From: Gammaproteobacteria bacterium
Lineage (GTDB): Bacteria; Pseudomonadota; Gammaproteobacteria; Pseudomonadales; Azotimanducaceae
Length of the DNA: 52,714 nt
Direction: 5' to 3'
Assembly (NCBI GenBank): GCA_009841635.1
Contig: VXLJ01000001.1
Span: 89,400-142,113 of the forward strand
This document shows positions 27,901 through 36,090 of this stretch, piece by piece. Made by a program: the position numbers and the translations under genes. Within the stretch, counting starts at the first letter, position 1, and the number at the start of each line of letters is the position of its first letter. The notes under the pieces are model-generated. The model was not told the origin of the DNA. It did not search any database and was given only the letters and a program-made list of their open reading frames with translations.

Positions 27901-28394
27901 CCCCGGCCGCCACCGCCGCCGAGCGCCTTGATCATCATCGCGCGCCCCTCGCCCAACTCCGCGAAAAACGCTTGCGCTTCCGCCACGTTGACCGCGCGGT
28001 CGATGCCGCGCAGCACCGGAATCCCAGCCGTGACCGCCGACGCGCGTGCTTGCGCCTTGTCGCCGCACAGGCTCAAAATCTCCGCCCGCGGCCCCACGAA
28101 CGTCAGGCCCGCGGCGGCGCACTGCGCCGCGAACCGCGGGTTCTCCGACAGGAACCCATAGCCTGGATGCACCGCGTCGCACCCCGCCGCTTGCGCAACC
28201 TGCACCAGTTGCTCGATGTCCAGATAGGCGGCCGCGCCCACGCCATCCAACGCCACCACCTCGTCCGCCTTGCCGGTGTGGAGCGAGCCGCGGTCGTCCG
28301 CCGGCGCAACCCCCACCGTCGCAACCCCCAACTCCGCCGCCGCGCGCATGATCCGTATCGCAATCTCGCCTCGATTGGCCACCAGGAGCTTCAT
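24924..28394 (-). CDS. Single-chain acyl-CoA carboxylase paralogue without the biotin-accepting lysine
   Basis: 1156 residues in the same order as its neighbour: biotin carboxylase (1-471, identical), linker, biotinyl-like domain (about 517-585) and carboxyltransferase. The biotinyl fold is recognisable (ALVPGYLKSVSVSEGEEV, then VTSGFVETVFLSVGD). Where the partner has EAMKLQH it reads KYLELEH, placing E552 at the biotin lysine, so it should not be biotinylated. The carboxyltransferase is divergent but complete, with an extra glycine-rich and basic loop of about 35 residues after FAEGGGGRPG, and ends KKRPNVDTW. It is the first gene of the pair. It may work as a subunit using biotin carried by the other protein (both share one biotin carboxylase), or act as a decarboxylase or inactive partner; this is inference. 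Confidence 0.88.
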   Translation of the reverse strand: MKLLVANRGEIAIRIMRAAAELGVATVGVAPADDRGSLHTGKADEVVALDGVGAAAYLDIEQLVQVAQAAGCDAVHPGYGFLSENPRFAAQCAAAGLTFVGPRAEILSLCGDKAQARASAVTAGIPVLRGIDRAVNVAEAQAFFAELGEGRAMMIKALGGGGGRGSRMVADAAEVAATYARCQAEALAAFGNGELYVEEFMQRARHVEVQILGDATGAITHLGERECSVQRFFQKIVEVAPAPALDAGVRDGIIDAAVRMARHIGYTNAGTFEFLVDAAGADGGQPFAFIETNARLQVEHTVTEEVTGVDIVQAQLRIAAGATLAELGLAEPIEPRGYAIQARVCMEAVGEDGAIRPASGTLAAYEAPSGPGMRTDGFGYAGYETSLHFDSLLAKVIGYASTGGLAAAIKRTHRALSEFRVEGVDTNIGFLQSILRHEDFAAGAVHTRFVDERMQELATTLAHRQFVVPEGYDAEQQADGYAGARVDDSSDPLALFTHDTQVKAAENAAGDAEDSGPIQVTALVPGYLKSVSVSEGEEVANGQAIASIKYLELEHVVRSVTSGFVETVFLSVGDQVQQGDPIVELAPSENTAEIARDRVDHDPDLRRDDLALVDERRSFISDDFRAEKISRRHAKEQRSPAENISHLMDGTFREYGPLVTAASWQKQQWLRETTQADGLVMGIGNINGDLFDDERSRAVVVHYDYMVVAGTQGGRGHYKQDRIYELAGRYRLPLVLFAEGGGGRPGISGGERAEAQDIAVESGLRKPGQPAPRSRHAAVDVAGRGGGGVPTDSYTFTKLCDLSGLVPLVGVNSGRCFAGNTVMLASCDVIIAAENSTIGLGGPAMIEGGGLGIYTPEEVGPMSFQVPNGVVDILVKDDEAAITTTKQYLSYFQGSIDRWSARDQRRLRSVVPESRDELYDMREIILTVADEGSFLEIRKDFGVGIITGFVRVEGHPAGLIANNPHHLSGAVDSDASDKAARFLQLCDSFDIPVISLMDCPGIAAGPEQERTGLVRHVGRLFVTGANLTTPLFGVVVRKAYGMGVRAMCGGSSLEPFFTIAWPTAEFAEMTVEGRVNLTYGEELEGIDDESERAQITERLINAHIDRVQAANSGGTNYGVDDVVDPSDTRAWLAQGLRSVPKVGPRKEKKRPNVDTW
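26980..28394 (-). repeat. Direct repeat, copy B: biotin-carboxylase module (1415 bp)
   Basis: Partner of 23478-24892. Here too the block ends at the ATG start codon and gives way at codon 472 to a linker of different sequence and lower GC. The tandem orientation would allow recombination that removes 3502 bases and leaves one carboxylase. Confidence 0.9.
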
Positions 28395-28529
28395 GGCAAA
28401 AGTTCATCCATCGGTTGCTAATACTCGACTCAGAGCTAAGTTGGCGCGTAAGGATACAGAGACCTTGCTAGTACCTAGATTCTGAGTGGATGGGCGAGTC
28501 GGTGATATTTTTGGGGAGCGCTAGGACGA

Positions 28530-30002
28530 GTGAACGGTGTGAGAAAAAGCACACTTCGCTTTGATCGACGGAATTCAAACCTCTCAGTTCGATTGCTGTG
28601 CAGAATAAAGGAAGTTTTTACGTTAAAGCTATTCGTGTCACGAACGCACTATCTCTTGCTAGATGATCGCATCATCGAATCAGTCGAAAACGCACGCCTC
28701 AATTTAGGAAAGGCGACTAAACATGAAGCTAATCCACTATTTTCAGAAGATCAACCTTGGGAAATGCGCTTCGACAATCTCTATGCCAATGTCATTTACG
28801 ACCATGAAGAAGAACTATTCAAGTGTTGGTATAGCCCGTTCATTGTCGACTACTCTGCTAAGGACATGGGTCTCGACGAACGAAGAAGCACACCTTATCG
28901 CGCGCCATCTAATCGAGAGATGGGACTCTGCTATGCCACATCTCAAGATGGACTAACGTGGGAGAAACCTGCCCTAAATCTTGTCGAGTACGCTGGCAGT
29001 TCGACCAACAACATTCTTTGGCGCGGTTCTGGTAATACCAGAGCGAGCAAGGCGGGTCCCCATGGTGCAGGCATCATGAAAGATCTCAGTGAACCTAACC
29101 CTCGACGACGCTACAAGGCGATACTCAAATCAGGGGTCCTCTCTGTCGCTTTCTCGCCCGATGGCATTCATTGGGATGCCGCTCGGCAATGCCCTGAAGC
29201 TGATAGCGCCGGTGATACTCACAACAACGCATTTTGGGCTCCTACTCTCGGCAAATATGTCGGCATAACACGGCAATGGAGTGAGGACTTCCAACGACAG
29301 ATCGCTCGCACATCGAGCGAGGACTTTTTAAATTGGCAAAAGGTCGAGATAGTCCTTGAGGGAACGACTCACCGACACCAGACCTACGCCATGCCGGCTT
29401 TCTATTACGGGGGTATCTACCTCGGTTTATTGTCAGTGCATGATCAAGACACTGACAGAGTTCAATTAGAGCTAACTTGGAGTCCGGATGCGGTCACTTG
29501 GAAACGAGTCTGTCCTGGCACGCCGCTAATTCCCAATGGTGTGGCTGAAGGTGACTACGACTGGGGTTGTATATATGCAGCTGCTGTGCCGATCATCCGC
29601 GAAAATGAAATCTTGATCTATTACGGCGGAAGCGATGGGTTGCACACAAGCTGGCGTACCGGCTATTTTTGCCTAGCAACGTTAGGCGCGGACAGATTTG
29701 TTGGTTATGAATCAATCGATAAGCTAGGTGTAGCAACGATAACGACGGCAGAGATGTTTGATGCAACATCTACATTAGCTCTCACAGCTGACATCTACAA
29801 AGGTGGTAATTTGGTGGCTGAAATCATCGACGAAAAACAAAATGTGCTTTATCGAAGCCAACTATTCAGCCAGTCGGTCACCAATGAAAAAGTGAATTGG
29901 TCCAATGTAGCTGCAGCTTCGAATACGTATGAAGAGACGTATAGGTTGCGATTTAAGTTCAAGCAAGGCTGTATCTATACGATTAAAAAAGGTGCAAGTT
30001 AA
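28530..30002 (+). CDS. Predicted five-bladed beta-propeller protein (glycoside-hydrolase 43/32-like), function unknown
   Basis: 490 residues. Repeated blade-like segments carry aspartate/tryptophan turns: ATSQDGLTWEKP, FSPDGIHWD, RTSSEDFLNWQK and TWSPDAVTWKR. These are typical of the propeller fold shared by GH43/GH32-type enzymes and related proteins of unknown activity. A beta-rich C-terminal domain of about 110 residues follows. There is no clear signal peptide. The start is uncertain: GTG 28530 gives a basic N-terminal extension, while the domain seems to begin near LKLFVSRTHYLLLDDR, where no ATG exists. It is divergent from the carboxylase genes, with 135 bases between. No sugar-uptake genes are nearby, so I do not assign a substrate. 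Confidence 0.7.
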   Translation: MNGVRKSTLRFDRRNSNLSVRLLCRIKEVFTLKLFVSRTHYLLLDDRIIESVENARLNLGKATKHEANPLFSEDQPWEMRFDNLYANVIYDHEEELFKCWYSPFIVDYSAKDMGLDERRSTPYRAPSNREMGLCYATSQDGLTWEKPALNLVEYAGSSTNNILWRGSGNTRASKAGPHGAGIMKDLSEPNPRRRYKAILKSGVLSVAFSPDGIHWDAARQCPEADSAGDTHNNAFWAPTLGKYVGITRQWSEDFQRQIARTSSEDFLNWQKVEIVLEGTTHRHQTYAMPAFYYGGIYLGLLSVHDQDTDRVQLELTWSPDAVTWKRVCPGTPLIPNGVAEGDYDWGCIYAAAVPIIRENEILIYYGGSDGLHTSWRTGYFCLATLGADRFVGYESIDKLGVATITTAEMFDATSTLALTADIYKGGNLVAEIIDEKQNVLYRSQLFSQSVTNEKVNWSNVAAASNTYEETYRLRFKFKQGCIYTIKKGAS

Positions 30003-30285
30003 AACATTTAGAAAGAACTCGCATTTTCGAATCGGTTAATTCCTCCATGGGCTAAGTGTTTAGATCCTGAAAGGGTATTTGGACCAATCAAATCGTACTC
30101 GGGCAAGTCGAAGCGACCTGTGGTTTTAGATAACCCGTCGCCGGTGAGAAATACCAGTGATTTTGTAGGCTCTAGTCAGTAAACGATATTTCCGTGTCAA
30201 CTATTCGAAAAACCCTAAAGTTGCCATTCAGAGCTAAACTCGCGAGGTAATGTGTATCCGTAATCTACTTTGTCTAGTATGCAAT
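30003..30285. other. Convergent gap with no recognised feature
   Basis: 283 bases between the propeller gene and the end of ftsZ. lpxC, which follows ftsZ in many gammaproteobacteria, is not here. I see no RNA gene, no open frame of note, and no strong stem-loop with a T-run for either gene. Confidence 0.5.
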
Positions 30286-31596
30286 TCAGCTAGGGTTTTT
30301 TCTTGTAAATTCTGTTGTTGCTTCCTTGTTATCTGCAAGATCTAGTGGCTTGTATTGTGCACTTGCTTCATCTTTCGCGCTTATTTCCGCTTCGAAATCC
30401 TCGGCTCCTTCGTTGAGATCGTTAATTTCCTTTGCGGTGCGCAGCGATGATGGATTGAACTGCTGCGCTTCCTCGTATACAGCAGGTTTCGGCATCTCTT
30501 GAGATGCGACATTTTGATTTCTCCGCCCATCCGATTGCGCATGCGAGGCTCGTAGGACGATCGTGGCATTCATCGCGCCTTTAGGGAGATCCGCGTCGAC
30601 ATACGACGCGATTTTTAGCTTGTGATTTTTCGCGCCAGTCTGCAGCTCTTCCACTTTACGCTTGATCGACGATTCATCTGTGATATCGTCAATCTCCTCG
30701 TCGTCTTCGTCACCACCTAGCGTAAAACTCAATATCCCGCGCCCTTCATCCATCGGCGCACCGAAATCTACGTCTAGCCAGTCCGTTGCTAAAGCTTCAT
30801 CTAATAGACCCTTGAAACGGGCTTGACTGTCCGTCTCCTCCAGCATTAGGTCATCAGGTTGTTCAATGTTCGAATCCAACGAAGCGGTACCAATGAACAT
30901 GTCCACCGCACGGCCGTCTAATTGGGTAAGTGTCGTCTTGAGATCGGCCATGTCCACGTTCGGCACCTGCGTGTTTGCAAGCAAACGCGTGATCGCTTCG
31001 ATCTTTTGGTAAACCAAACGATTGATTTCGCGGTGCCGCTTGCGCATGCCAACGCCTTCCTTGTCGTTTGGCACGACCATCATGGCGTCTACTTGCCCGC
31101 GCATGGTTGCCAGACCTTCGTCCGCGATGACGACCGTTTGGTCACCTTCGCCACCTCGAGGGGTAGTGAGAATGGCGATGGTCAATAGGCCCCTATTTTC
31201 GTGCGTTGCATAGTCGGCGATAACTGGACTGGCACCTGAACCGGTACCACCACCCATGCATGACACAATGAACAACAAGCGCTTTTCGTTGAACTTCGAC
31301 ATGAGCAACTGCATGTTCTCTTGTGCAGCGCTACGACCAACTTCGGGGTCCCCACCTGCGCCTTCTCCATCGCAGATGCGATCCCCGATTTGGATGGTTT
31401 CGATATCGGCGTGCAGTTCATCTAGCGCTTGCCGATCTGTGTTTATCGCATAGAAATCGACTTTGTCAATGCCTTGCTTGCATAGATGACTAACGATATT
31501 GCCACCGCCACCGCCTATCCCAACGACGCCCACACTAAACGTGTTAGGCGCAGAGCCAGTCGGTCTGATTCTTCGGTCGCGCGCTTCTAATGTCAC
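30286..31596 (-). CDS. ftsZ: Cell division protein FtsZ, divergent
   Basis: Tubulin-like GTPase that forms the division ring. The glycine-rich nucleotide loop GIGGGGGNIVSHL, the tubulin signature GGGTGSG and the T7 loop NVDMADL with its catalytic aspartates are all present. The start chosen is GTG at 31594-31596, eight bases after AAGGAG; the GTG at 31605 touches that site. Unusual points: an acidic insertion (GGDEDDEEIDDI) in the C-terminal domain, an extra segment after FIGTASLD, and no conserved C-terminal peptide of the DIPxFLR type that binds FtsA and ZipA. The protein ends in TEFTRKNPS. 436 residues. It is the only ftsZ in the window and lies 39 bases after ftsA, so it is very likely the division FtsZ. 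Confidence 0.93.
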   Translation of the reverse strand: MTLEARDRRIRPTGSAPNTFSVGVVGIGGGGGNIVSHLCKQGIDKVDFYAINTDRQALDELHADIETIQIGDRICDGEGAGGDPEVGRSAAQENMQLLMSKFNEKRLLFIVSCMGGGTGSGASPVIADYATHENRGLLTIAILTTPRGGEGDQTVVIADEGLATMRGQVDAMMVVPNDKEGVGMRKRHREINRLVYQKIEAITRLLANTQVPNVDMADLKTTLTQLDGRAVDMFIGTASLDSNIEQPDDLMLEETDSQARFKGLLDEALATDWLDVDFGAPMDEGRGILSFTLGGDEDDEEIDDITDESSIKRKVEELQTGAKNHKLKIASYVDADLPKGAMNATIVLRASHAQSDGRRNQNVASQEMPKPAVYEEAQQFNPSSLRTAKEINDLNEGAEDFEAEISAKDEASAQYKPLDLADNKEATTEFTRKNPS

Positions 31597-31635
31597 TAAC
31601 GTCACTCCTTAGCGATGCAACTCACAAACCCTCCG

Positions 31636-32937
31636 TCAAACATTTCCGCCCATCCAACGAAAGACCGAACGTGCGACAGTGCTTGCAACCCCATGGGGTT
31701 TGACCGACTTTACTTGGTGCGTTTTTATTCTACCAACTACGTGCCGGTGTAACAGACCAACGGCGGTTGCCATGGTCGGATCATTGAGTAAATTCGCGTT
31801 CACGCCGTTCGTTGCTACGAACGCGGGCTGAGATCCATGCCCATTGGCCTTAGCCTTGTCCAACGCATGAATCTTCGGGTGTTCGACATACGCTTCTCGA
31901 CCCAATACCTCTGCGGCAAGGTACGCGATATTCTTGATTTTCGAGCCGCCGCCTGTCAATACGATGCGACTAGTCTTGAGGTCATCCAACAAACCATATC
32001 GAGCTAATTCCGCTTCAATTTCGGTAAAGATCCTTTCGTAAACCGCTCGGATAATTTGCGCTAACGCGCCTTTGCTAATTCTTGAATCCGGCTGGCCATT
32101 GACTCCTGGTACGACAACTTCGCTGTCATCCATCTCATGACCTGCGACACTGCCATGCCGTTCTTTTAATTGCGCCGCCGCTTGTGGTGGCGTAAATAGC
32201 GATTTAGCAATATCTTGATTTACTTGGTGACCTCCCCAATTCAATACGCTGGTGTGTTTCAACTCACCCGCTACGAATAACACCACGCCCGTCGTGTCGT
32301 GGCCAATGTCGATGACACAGACACCGAGTTCCCGTGATGCATCGTCCAACACGGCATTTGCCGCCGCCAGTGGCGATGCAATGAGTTGCAAATTCGGCAA
32401 CTTGCAACGCGTTATGCACTTTGACAGATTTTGTTCGGCGTTGCTCGATGCCATGACCAAATGAACGAAAGCGTCTAGACGCTTCCCCGCTTGATTGAGC
32501 GGTTGAACGATACCACCCTGATTGTCCACTACGTACTGCTGCGGCAGCACATGCAGCATGACCTGTCCAGCGTCGACGTTGACCGCTTGCGCAGTATGCA
32601 GGGCTTGCTTCACGTGTTTGTCCCCGACTTCACCTTTGTGCGTAACGGCCGAACCGGTGACATTCAAGCATTGCAAGTGATCACCATTGAGATTGGAGAC
32701 CGCAGCATCTAATGGAGCGTCAACTTTCGCCATAGCTGCAGCAGTTGTTTGCGCGATCTCAGCGATGGTACGCTCGATATCGACAACGATGCCACGTTGC
32801 ACGCCAGTCGAATTGCAACGAGCCGCGCCAGCTACTTCGAGTCGACCGCCGCCATAGGATTCACCAACACAAACTGCAATCTTGCTAGATCCGACATCAA
32901 TCGCCGCAAATCGGCTTTGCAACTTTGCTTTGCTCAT
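31636..32937 (-). CDS. ftsA: Cell division protein FtsA
   Basis: Actin-like ATPase that tethers FtsZ to the membrane. The N-terminal FAAIDVGSSKIAVCVGE is the phosphate-1 motif, CVIDIGHDTTGVVLF the phosphate-2 motif, and RIVLTGGGSKIKN the adenosine motif. The C-terminal ARSVFRWMGGNV is a plausible amphipathic membrane-targeting helix. 433 residues, near E. coli (420). Its ATG overlaps the ftsQ stop as ATGA. Because the FtsZ here lacks the usual tail peptide, the FtsA contact must differ or use other residues. Confidence 0.95.
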   Translation of the reverse strand: MSKAKLQSRFAAIDVGSSKIAVCVGESYGGGRLEVAGAARCNSTGVQRGIVVDIERTIAEIAQTTAAAMAKVDAPLDAAVSNLNGDHLQCLNVTGSAVTHKGEVGDKHVKQALHTAQAVNVDAGQVMLHVLPQQYVVDNQGGIVQPLNQAGKRLDAFVHLVMASSNAEQNLSKCITRCKLPNLQLIASPLAAANAVLDDASRELGVCVIDIGHDTTGVVLFVAGELKHTSVLNWGGHQVNQDIAKSLFTPPQAAAQLKERHGSVAGHEMDDSEVVVPGVNGQPDSRISKGALAQIIRAVYERIFTEIEAELARYGLLDDLKTSRIVLTGGGSKIKNIAYLAAEVLGREAYVEHPKIHALDKAKANGHGSQPAFVATNGVNANLLNDPTMATAVGLLHRHVVGRIKTHQVKSVKPHGVASTVARSVFRWMGGNV

Positions 32938-33551
32938 TGCATAGCCATTAGTGGTTGGATCTCAGAAATCGCAACCCCACGTGAATACCTAGCGTCGATC
33001 AAGCTAGAGGTGCCTTCTGTTGGGATTGGGATGACTTCGACCATATACAACGCACGGTTCAAGCGAGCCGCGATGGACTCGTCACCCAACGCAACTTTTT
33101 CGCCTGTATCAAGCAAAACCGTCCAACCAAAACTATCGCTGAAAACAATTTCGGCAATTGTTTTTCGGTGTTTCAACGCGATGGTTGCGATGTCAGAACG
33201 AACCGATTCTTCGTCAATCTTGGATAAATCCGAAAACGACAACGTAGCGTCCTGATTCCAACTAGGGAGATAGCTAGAAACATCAATACCATCCCAATTC
33301 TGAACGGATTCCGTAATCTGTGACTTGGTCGCATCGAATAAATCGACGAATTTGGTGAGTTGCTCATCGACGCCAGCGAACTGCGAGGACGTGCCCCACA
33401 CTTCCGCGACGGGAATACTCTCAAAGCCTGGAATTTGGGGTTTGAATTGATAGACAACGAATGACCCACATAAGAGTGCGAGTACGAAGCCTGTCATGAA
33501 GCTGATGAGACGAGTCATCGCGTTAACAATCCATGTTTTGTAGGCGAACAA
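32934..33551 (-). CDS. ftsQ: Probable cell division protein FtsQ, short and divergent
   Basis: Assigned mainly by position between murC and ftsA and by layout: short cytoplasmic N-terminus, one membrane helix (FMTGFVLALLCGSFVVYQF), then a periplasmic part. The sequence GFESIPVAEVWGTS fits the start of a POTRA-like domain, and the end SLIDARYSRGVAI resembles the FtsQ block with DLRYxNG. Only 205 residues, against about 270 in most FtsQ proteins, so the middle of the beta domain is reduced. Start: TTG 33549-33551 with GGTGG seven bases upstream, or ATG 33516-33518. FtsQ normally links FtsB/FtsL to the early divisome. Confidence 0.75.
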   Translation of the reverse strand: MFAYKTWIVNAMTRLISFMTGFVLALLCGSFVVYQFKPQIPGFESIPVAEVWGTSSQFAGVDEQLTKFVDLFDATKSQITESVQNWDGIDVSSYLPSWNQDATLSFSDLSKIDEESVRSDIATIALKHRKTIAEIVFSDSFGWTVLLDTGEKVALGDESIAARLNRALYMVEVIPIPTEGTSSLIDARYSRGVAISEIQPLMAMQ

Positions 33552-33571
33552 TCCGTGTCCACCAAGTCATT

Positions 33572-34987
33572 TTACCCTCTTCGAAGCAGTTCGGACACCT
33601 TGCTAACGTCCCCTGCGCCTTGCACAAGCACGACATGGTCCGCTTGAGCCTTCAGACTCATCCACTCGACCGCTTCAACCGCACTGTAGGCTAACGCAAC
33701 CTCGTGGTTTGCGAAACGATTGATGGCTTGAGAAAGGGACTTGGCATCTGCGCCGGCAATGGCGGTTTCGCTTGCCGCATAGGTGTCCAAGATAATCAAT
33801 TCGTCAGTGGCGGCAAGCACTTCAACAAACTCATTGAATAGATCGCGGGTACGCGAGAATCGGTGAGGCTGGTAAACCATCAAATGGCGTTTGTCAGGCC
33901 AAACGCGCTTGACCGTATCCAGCGTGCACGCAATTTCTGTTGGGTGGTGCCCGTAATCGTCGACCAATGGCAAATCGAAACCACCCAGGCTAATGTCGAA
34001 CACCTCAAACCGCCGCCCCACGCCAATGAAGCTGCGGATGCCTTGTTGGATAGGTTCATCGGCAATGCCTTCATCTGTCGCTACTGCGATCGCCGCCAGT
34101 GCATTCTGAACGTTTTGAATGCCGGGCAAGCAGAGTTCGATCGGCAATAGTTCTTTTTTACCTGGCCGCTTGACATTGAATCGCCAAATCAATCCTTCTG
34201 CATCCAGGTCTAAGGCTTGGTAATCAGCGTCATCGTTAAGACCGTATGTGATGACGGGTCTTGAAACATGCTCAGCAAGTTTGCGAGTTTCGGCGTCGTC
34301 TGTGCACATGATCACTGCGCCATAAAAAGGTAACTTCGATACGAAGTCACGAAAGGCGAGATTCAGTTGTTCGAAATCTTGTTCATAGGTGTCTAAGTGG
34401 TCGTAGTCGATGTTGGTAACCACGGCCAGCATTGGGTGCAAGTACAAGAAAGATGCATCGCTTTCATCAGCTTCCACGATGATGTAGCGACTTGAACCAA
34501 GTTTCGCATTGCGGTTGTCGCTCTTGAGCAACCCACCGATCACATAGGTCGGATCGACTTTGGCGGCTTGAAAAATGTCCGCAATGAAACTGGTCGTTGT
34601 CGTCTTGCCATGCGTACCGGCGACCGCAATGCCATAGCGTTGGCGCATGAGTTCCCCGAGCATTTCCGCGCGTGGAACGACAGGTTTACGAAGTTCATGA
34701 GCGTGGGCAACTTCTGGGTTGTCGGATGCGATCGCGCTCGATGTGACCACGACGTCGGCGTTTTCAATGTTCTTAGCACTGTGCACCGAGGCAATTGGAA
34801 TCCCTAGCGACTCCAGACGTTGCGTAACCGGTGATGGTTCAATATCGGACCCGGTGACGATAAAGCCAAGATTCGCCATAACTTCTGCGATACCGCACAT
34901 ACCTGCGCCGCCAATGCCAACAAAATGGATGTGGCGTACATGCCGCATAGAACGATTCGAGCATGCGTCTTGTCGCGTCGCACTCAC
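33572..34987 (-). CDS. murC: UDP-N-acetylmuramate--L-alanine ligase
   Basis: Adds L-Ala to UDP-MurNAc in the cytoplasm. FVGIGGAGMCGIAEVM is the N-terminal UDP-binding motif, GTHGKTTTT (about 124-132) the ATP loop, EADESDASFL and DYGHHPTEI the conserved catalytic and C-terminal blocks. 471 residues from GTG 34987; an internal ATG at 34946-34948 (MRHVRHIHFVG) is the other candidate. It directly follows ftsW; murG, normally between them, is absent. Confidence 0.96.
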   Translation of the reverse strand: MSATRQDACSNRSMRHVRHIHFVGIGGAGMCGIAEVMANLGFIVTGSDIEPSPVTQRLESLGIPIASVHSAKNIENADVVVTSSAIASDNPEVAHAHELRKPVVPRAEMLGELMRQRYGIAVAGTHGKTTTTSFIADIFQAAKVDPTYVIGGLLKSDNRNAKLGSSRYIIVEADESDASFLYLHPMLAVVTNIDYDHLDTYEQDFEQLNLAFRDFVSKLPFYGAVIMCTDDAETRKLAEHVSRPVITYGLNDDADYQALDLDAEGLIWRFNVKRPGKKELLPIELCLPGIQNVQNALAAIAVATDEGIADEPIQQGIRSFIGVGRRFEVFDISLGGFDLPLVDDYGHHPTEIACTLDTVKRVWPDKRHLMVYQPHRFSRTRDLFNEFVEVLAATDELIILDTYAASETAIAGADAKSLSQAINRFANHEVALAYSAVEAVEWMSLKAQADHVVLVQGAGDVSKVSELLRRG

Positions 34988-34989
34988 TG

Positions 34990-36090
34990 CTAGCTGGCGT
35001 TCATCTGGTCGCGGTGTATTTTCAGTGCCATGCCTACGAGCGCGCTCAATATGACCAAGCTGTTCCCTCCGTAGCTCATAAACGGTAAGGTCAGTCCTTT
35101 AGTCGGAAACACACCAGCGTTGACGCCTATGTGAATGAGCGCTTGAAAACCGATTAACAACGCTACGCCATAGCAAAACAACGATTCGAAATGTTGGTCG
35201 AGTTGCATCGCCTTCCGAGCGATTTTGCCAAGTTTGTATACCAAGGCCAAAATCAATACCAAGACCAACGTTGCACCTAGAAGCCCCGTTTCTTCTGCAA
35301 TCGTGGCAAAAATAAAGTCATTGTGCGACGCAGGCGTGAAGGTTTTTTGCAAGCCTGTGCCAAGACCCGTACCTGTGACCTCGCCTCGTGCAAATGCGAT
35401 CAACGAATTCGTTAATTGATACCCTTCATTCAGACGAATCTCCTCGTCCCAAGGTGACAACAACGTCATGAGTCGAGCCACTCGATACGGTTCTACAGCG
35501 AGAAGCGCACCAATGCCGGTTAGCGCGAAACTACCAAGCAAAAGCAAATGTGACATGCGGGCATTTGCCATGAACAGCATGCCCACCACAACCAAACCCA
35601 TGATGGCCACGGTCCCATAGTCTGGCTCGACGAACACGAGCGCTAGGACCACGCCTACGGCGAACAACACCAACAATAACGGACCTAATGAGCGCTGTAC
35701 GCTCTCGTAGTTTTTCGCTAGGTAGCCTGCCACGAAAACAATCAATAGCGGTTTGATCACTTCTGACACTTGTAGCGTGAAGAAATGCAGTGGGATCCAC
35801 CTACGACTCCCCCCTTCCGCGATGCCAATGCCAGGTACCAATACAGCAGCTGCGAACAGAAGCGCGACTAACCACCCGACGCGGTGGAATTGATAAAAAG
35901 GTTGGGTGGGTAGAGCGTAAAAAACGCCTAACGCGGCGGCACTTAGCGCGACGTACGCGAGATGGCGGAGCAACCACTTGTTGACCCAAGCATCGAAAAC
36001 GTGCACTGAAACGCTTGCCAACGCAAGTACGCCTACCACAACAAGCACACCCCAAAGATAGAGCAACGCGAAATCGCGAGTTTGGGTCAT
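34990..36090 (-). CDS. ftsW: Septal peptidoglycan glycosyltransferase FtsW (SEDS family)
   Basis: Polytopic membrane protein (about ten helices, 366 residues) that polymerises lipid II together with FtsI. Conserved SEDS blocks: PDYGTVAIMGLVVVGMLF with the functional aspartate, SPWDEEIRLNEGYQLTNSL, GTGLGTGLQKTFTPASHNDFIFATIAEETG, and FPTKGLTLPFMSYGG near the C-terminus. The start ATG overlaps the murD stop (ATGA). Confidence 0.95.
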   Translation of the reverse strand: MTQTRDFALLYLWGVLVVVGVLALASVSVHVFDAWVNKWLLRHLAYVALSAAALGVFYALPTQPFYQFHRVGWLVALLFAAAVLVPGIGIAEGGSRRWIPLHFFTLQVSEVIKPLLIVFVAGYLAKNYESVQRSLGPLLLVLFAVGVVLALVFVEPDYGTVAIMGLVVVGMLFMANARMSHLLLLGSFALTGIGALLAVEPYRVARLMTLLSPWDEEIRLNEGYQLTNSLIAFARGEVTGTGLGTGLQKTFTPASHNDFIFATIAEETGLLGATLVLVLILALVYKLGKIARKAMQLDQHFESLFCYGVALLIGFQALIHIGVNAGVFPTKGLTLPFMSYGGNSLVILSALVGMALKIHRDQMNAS

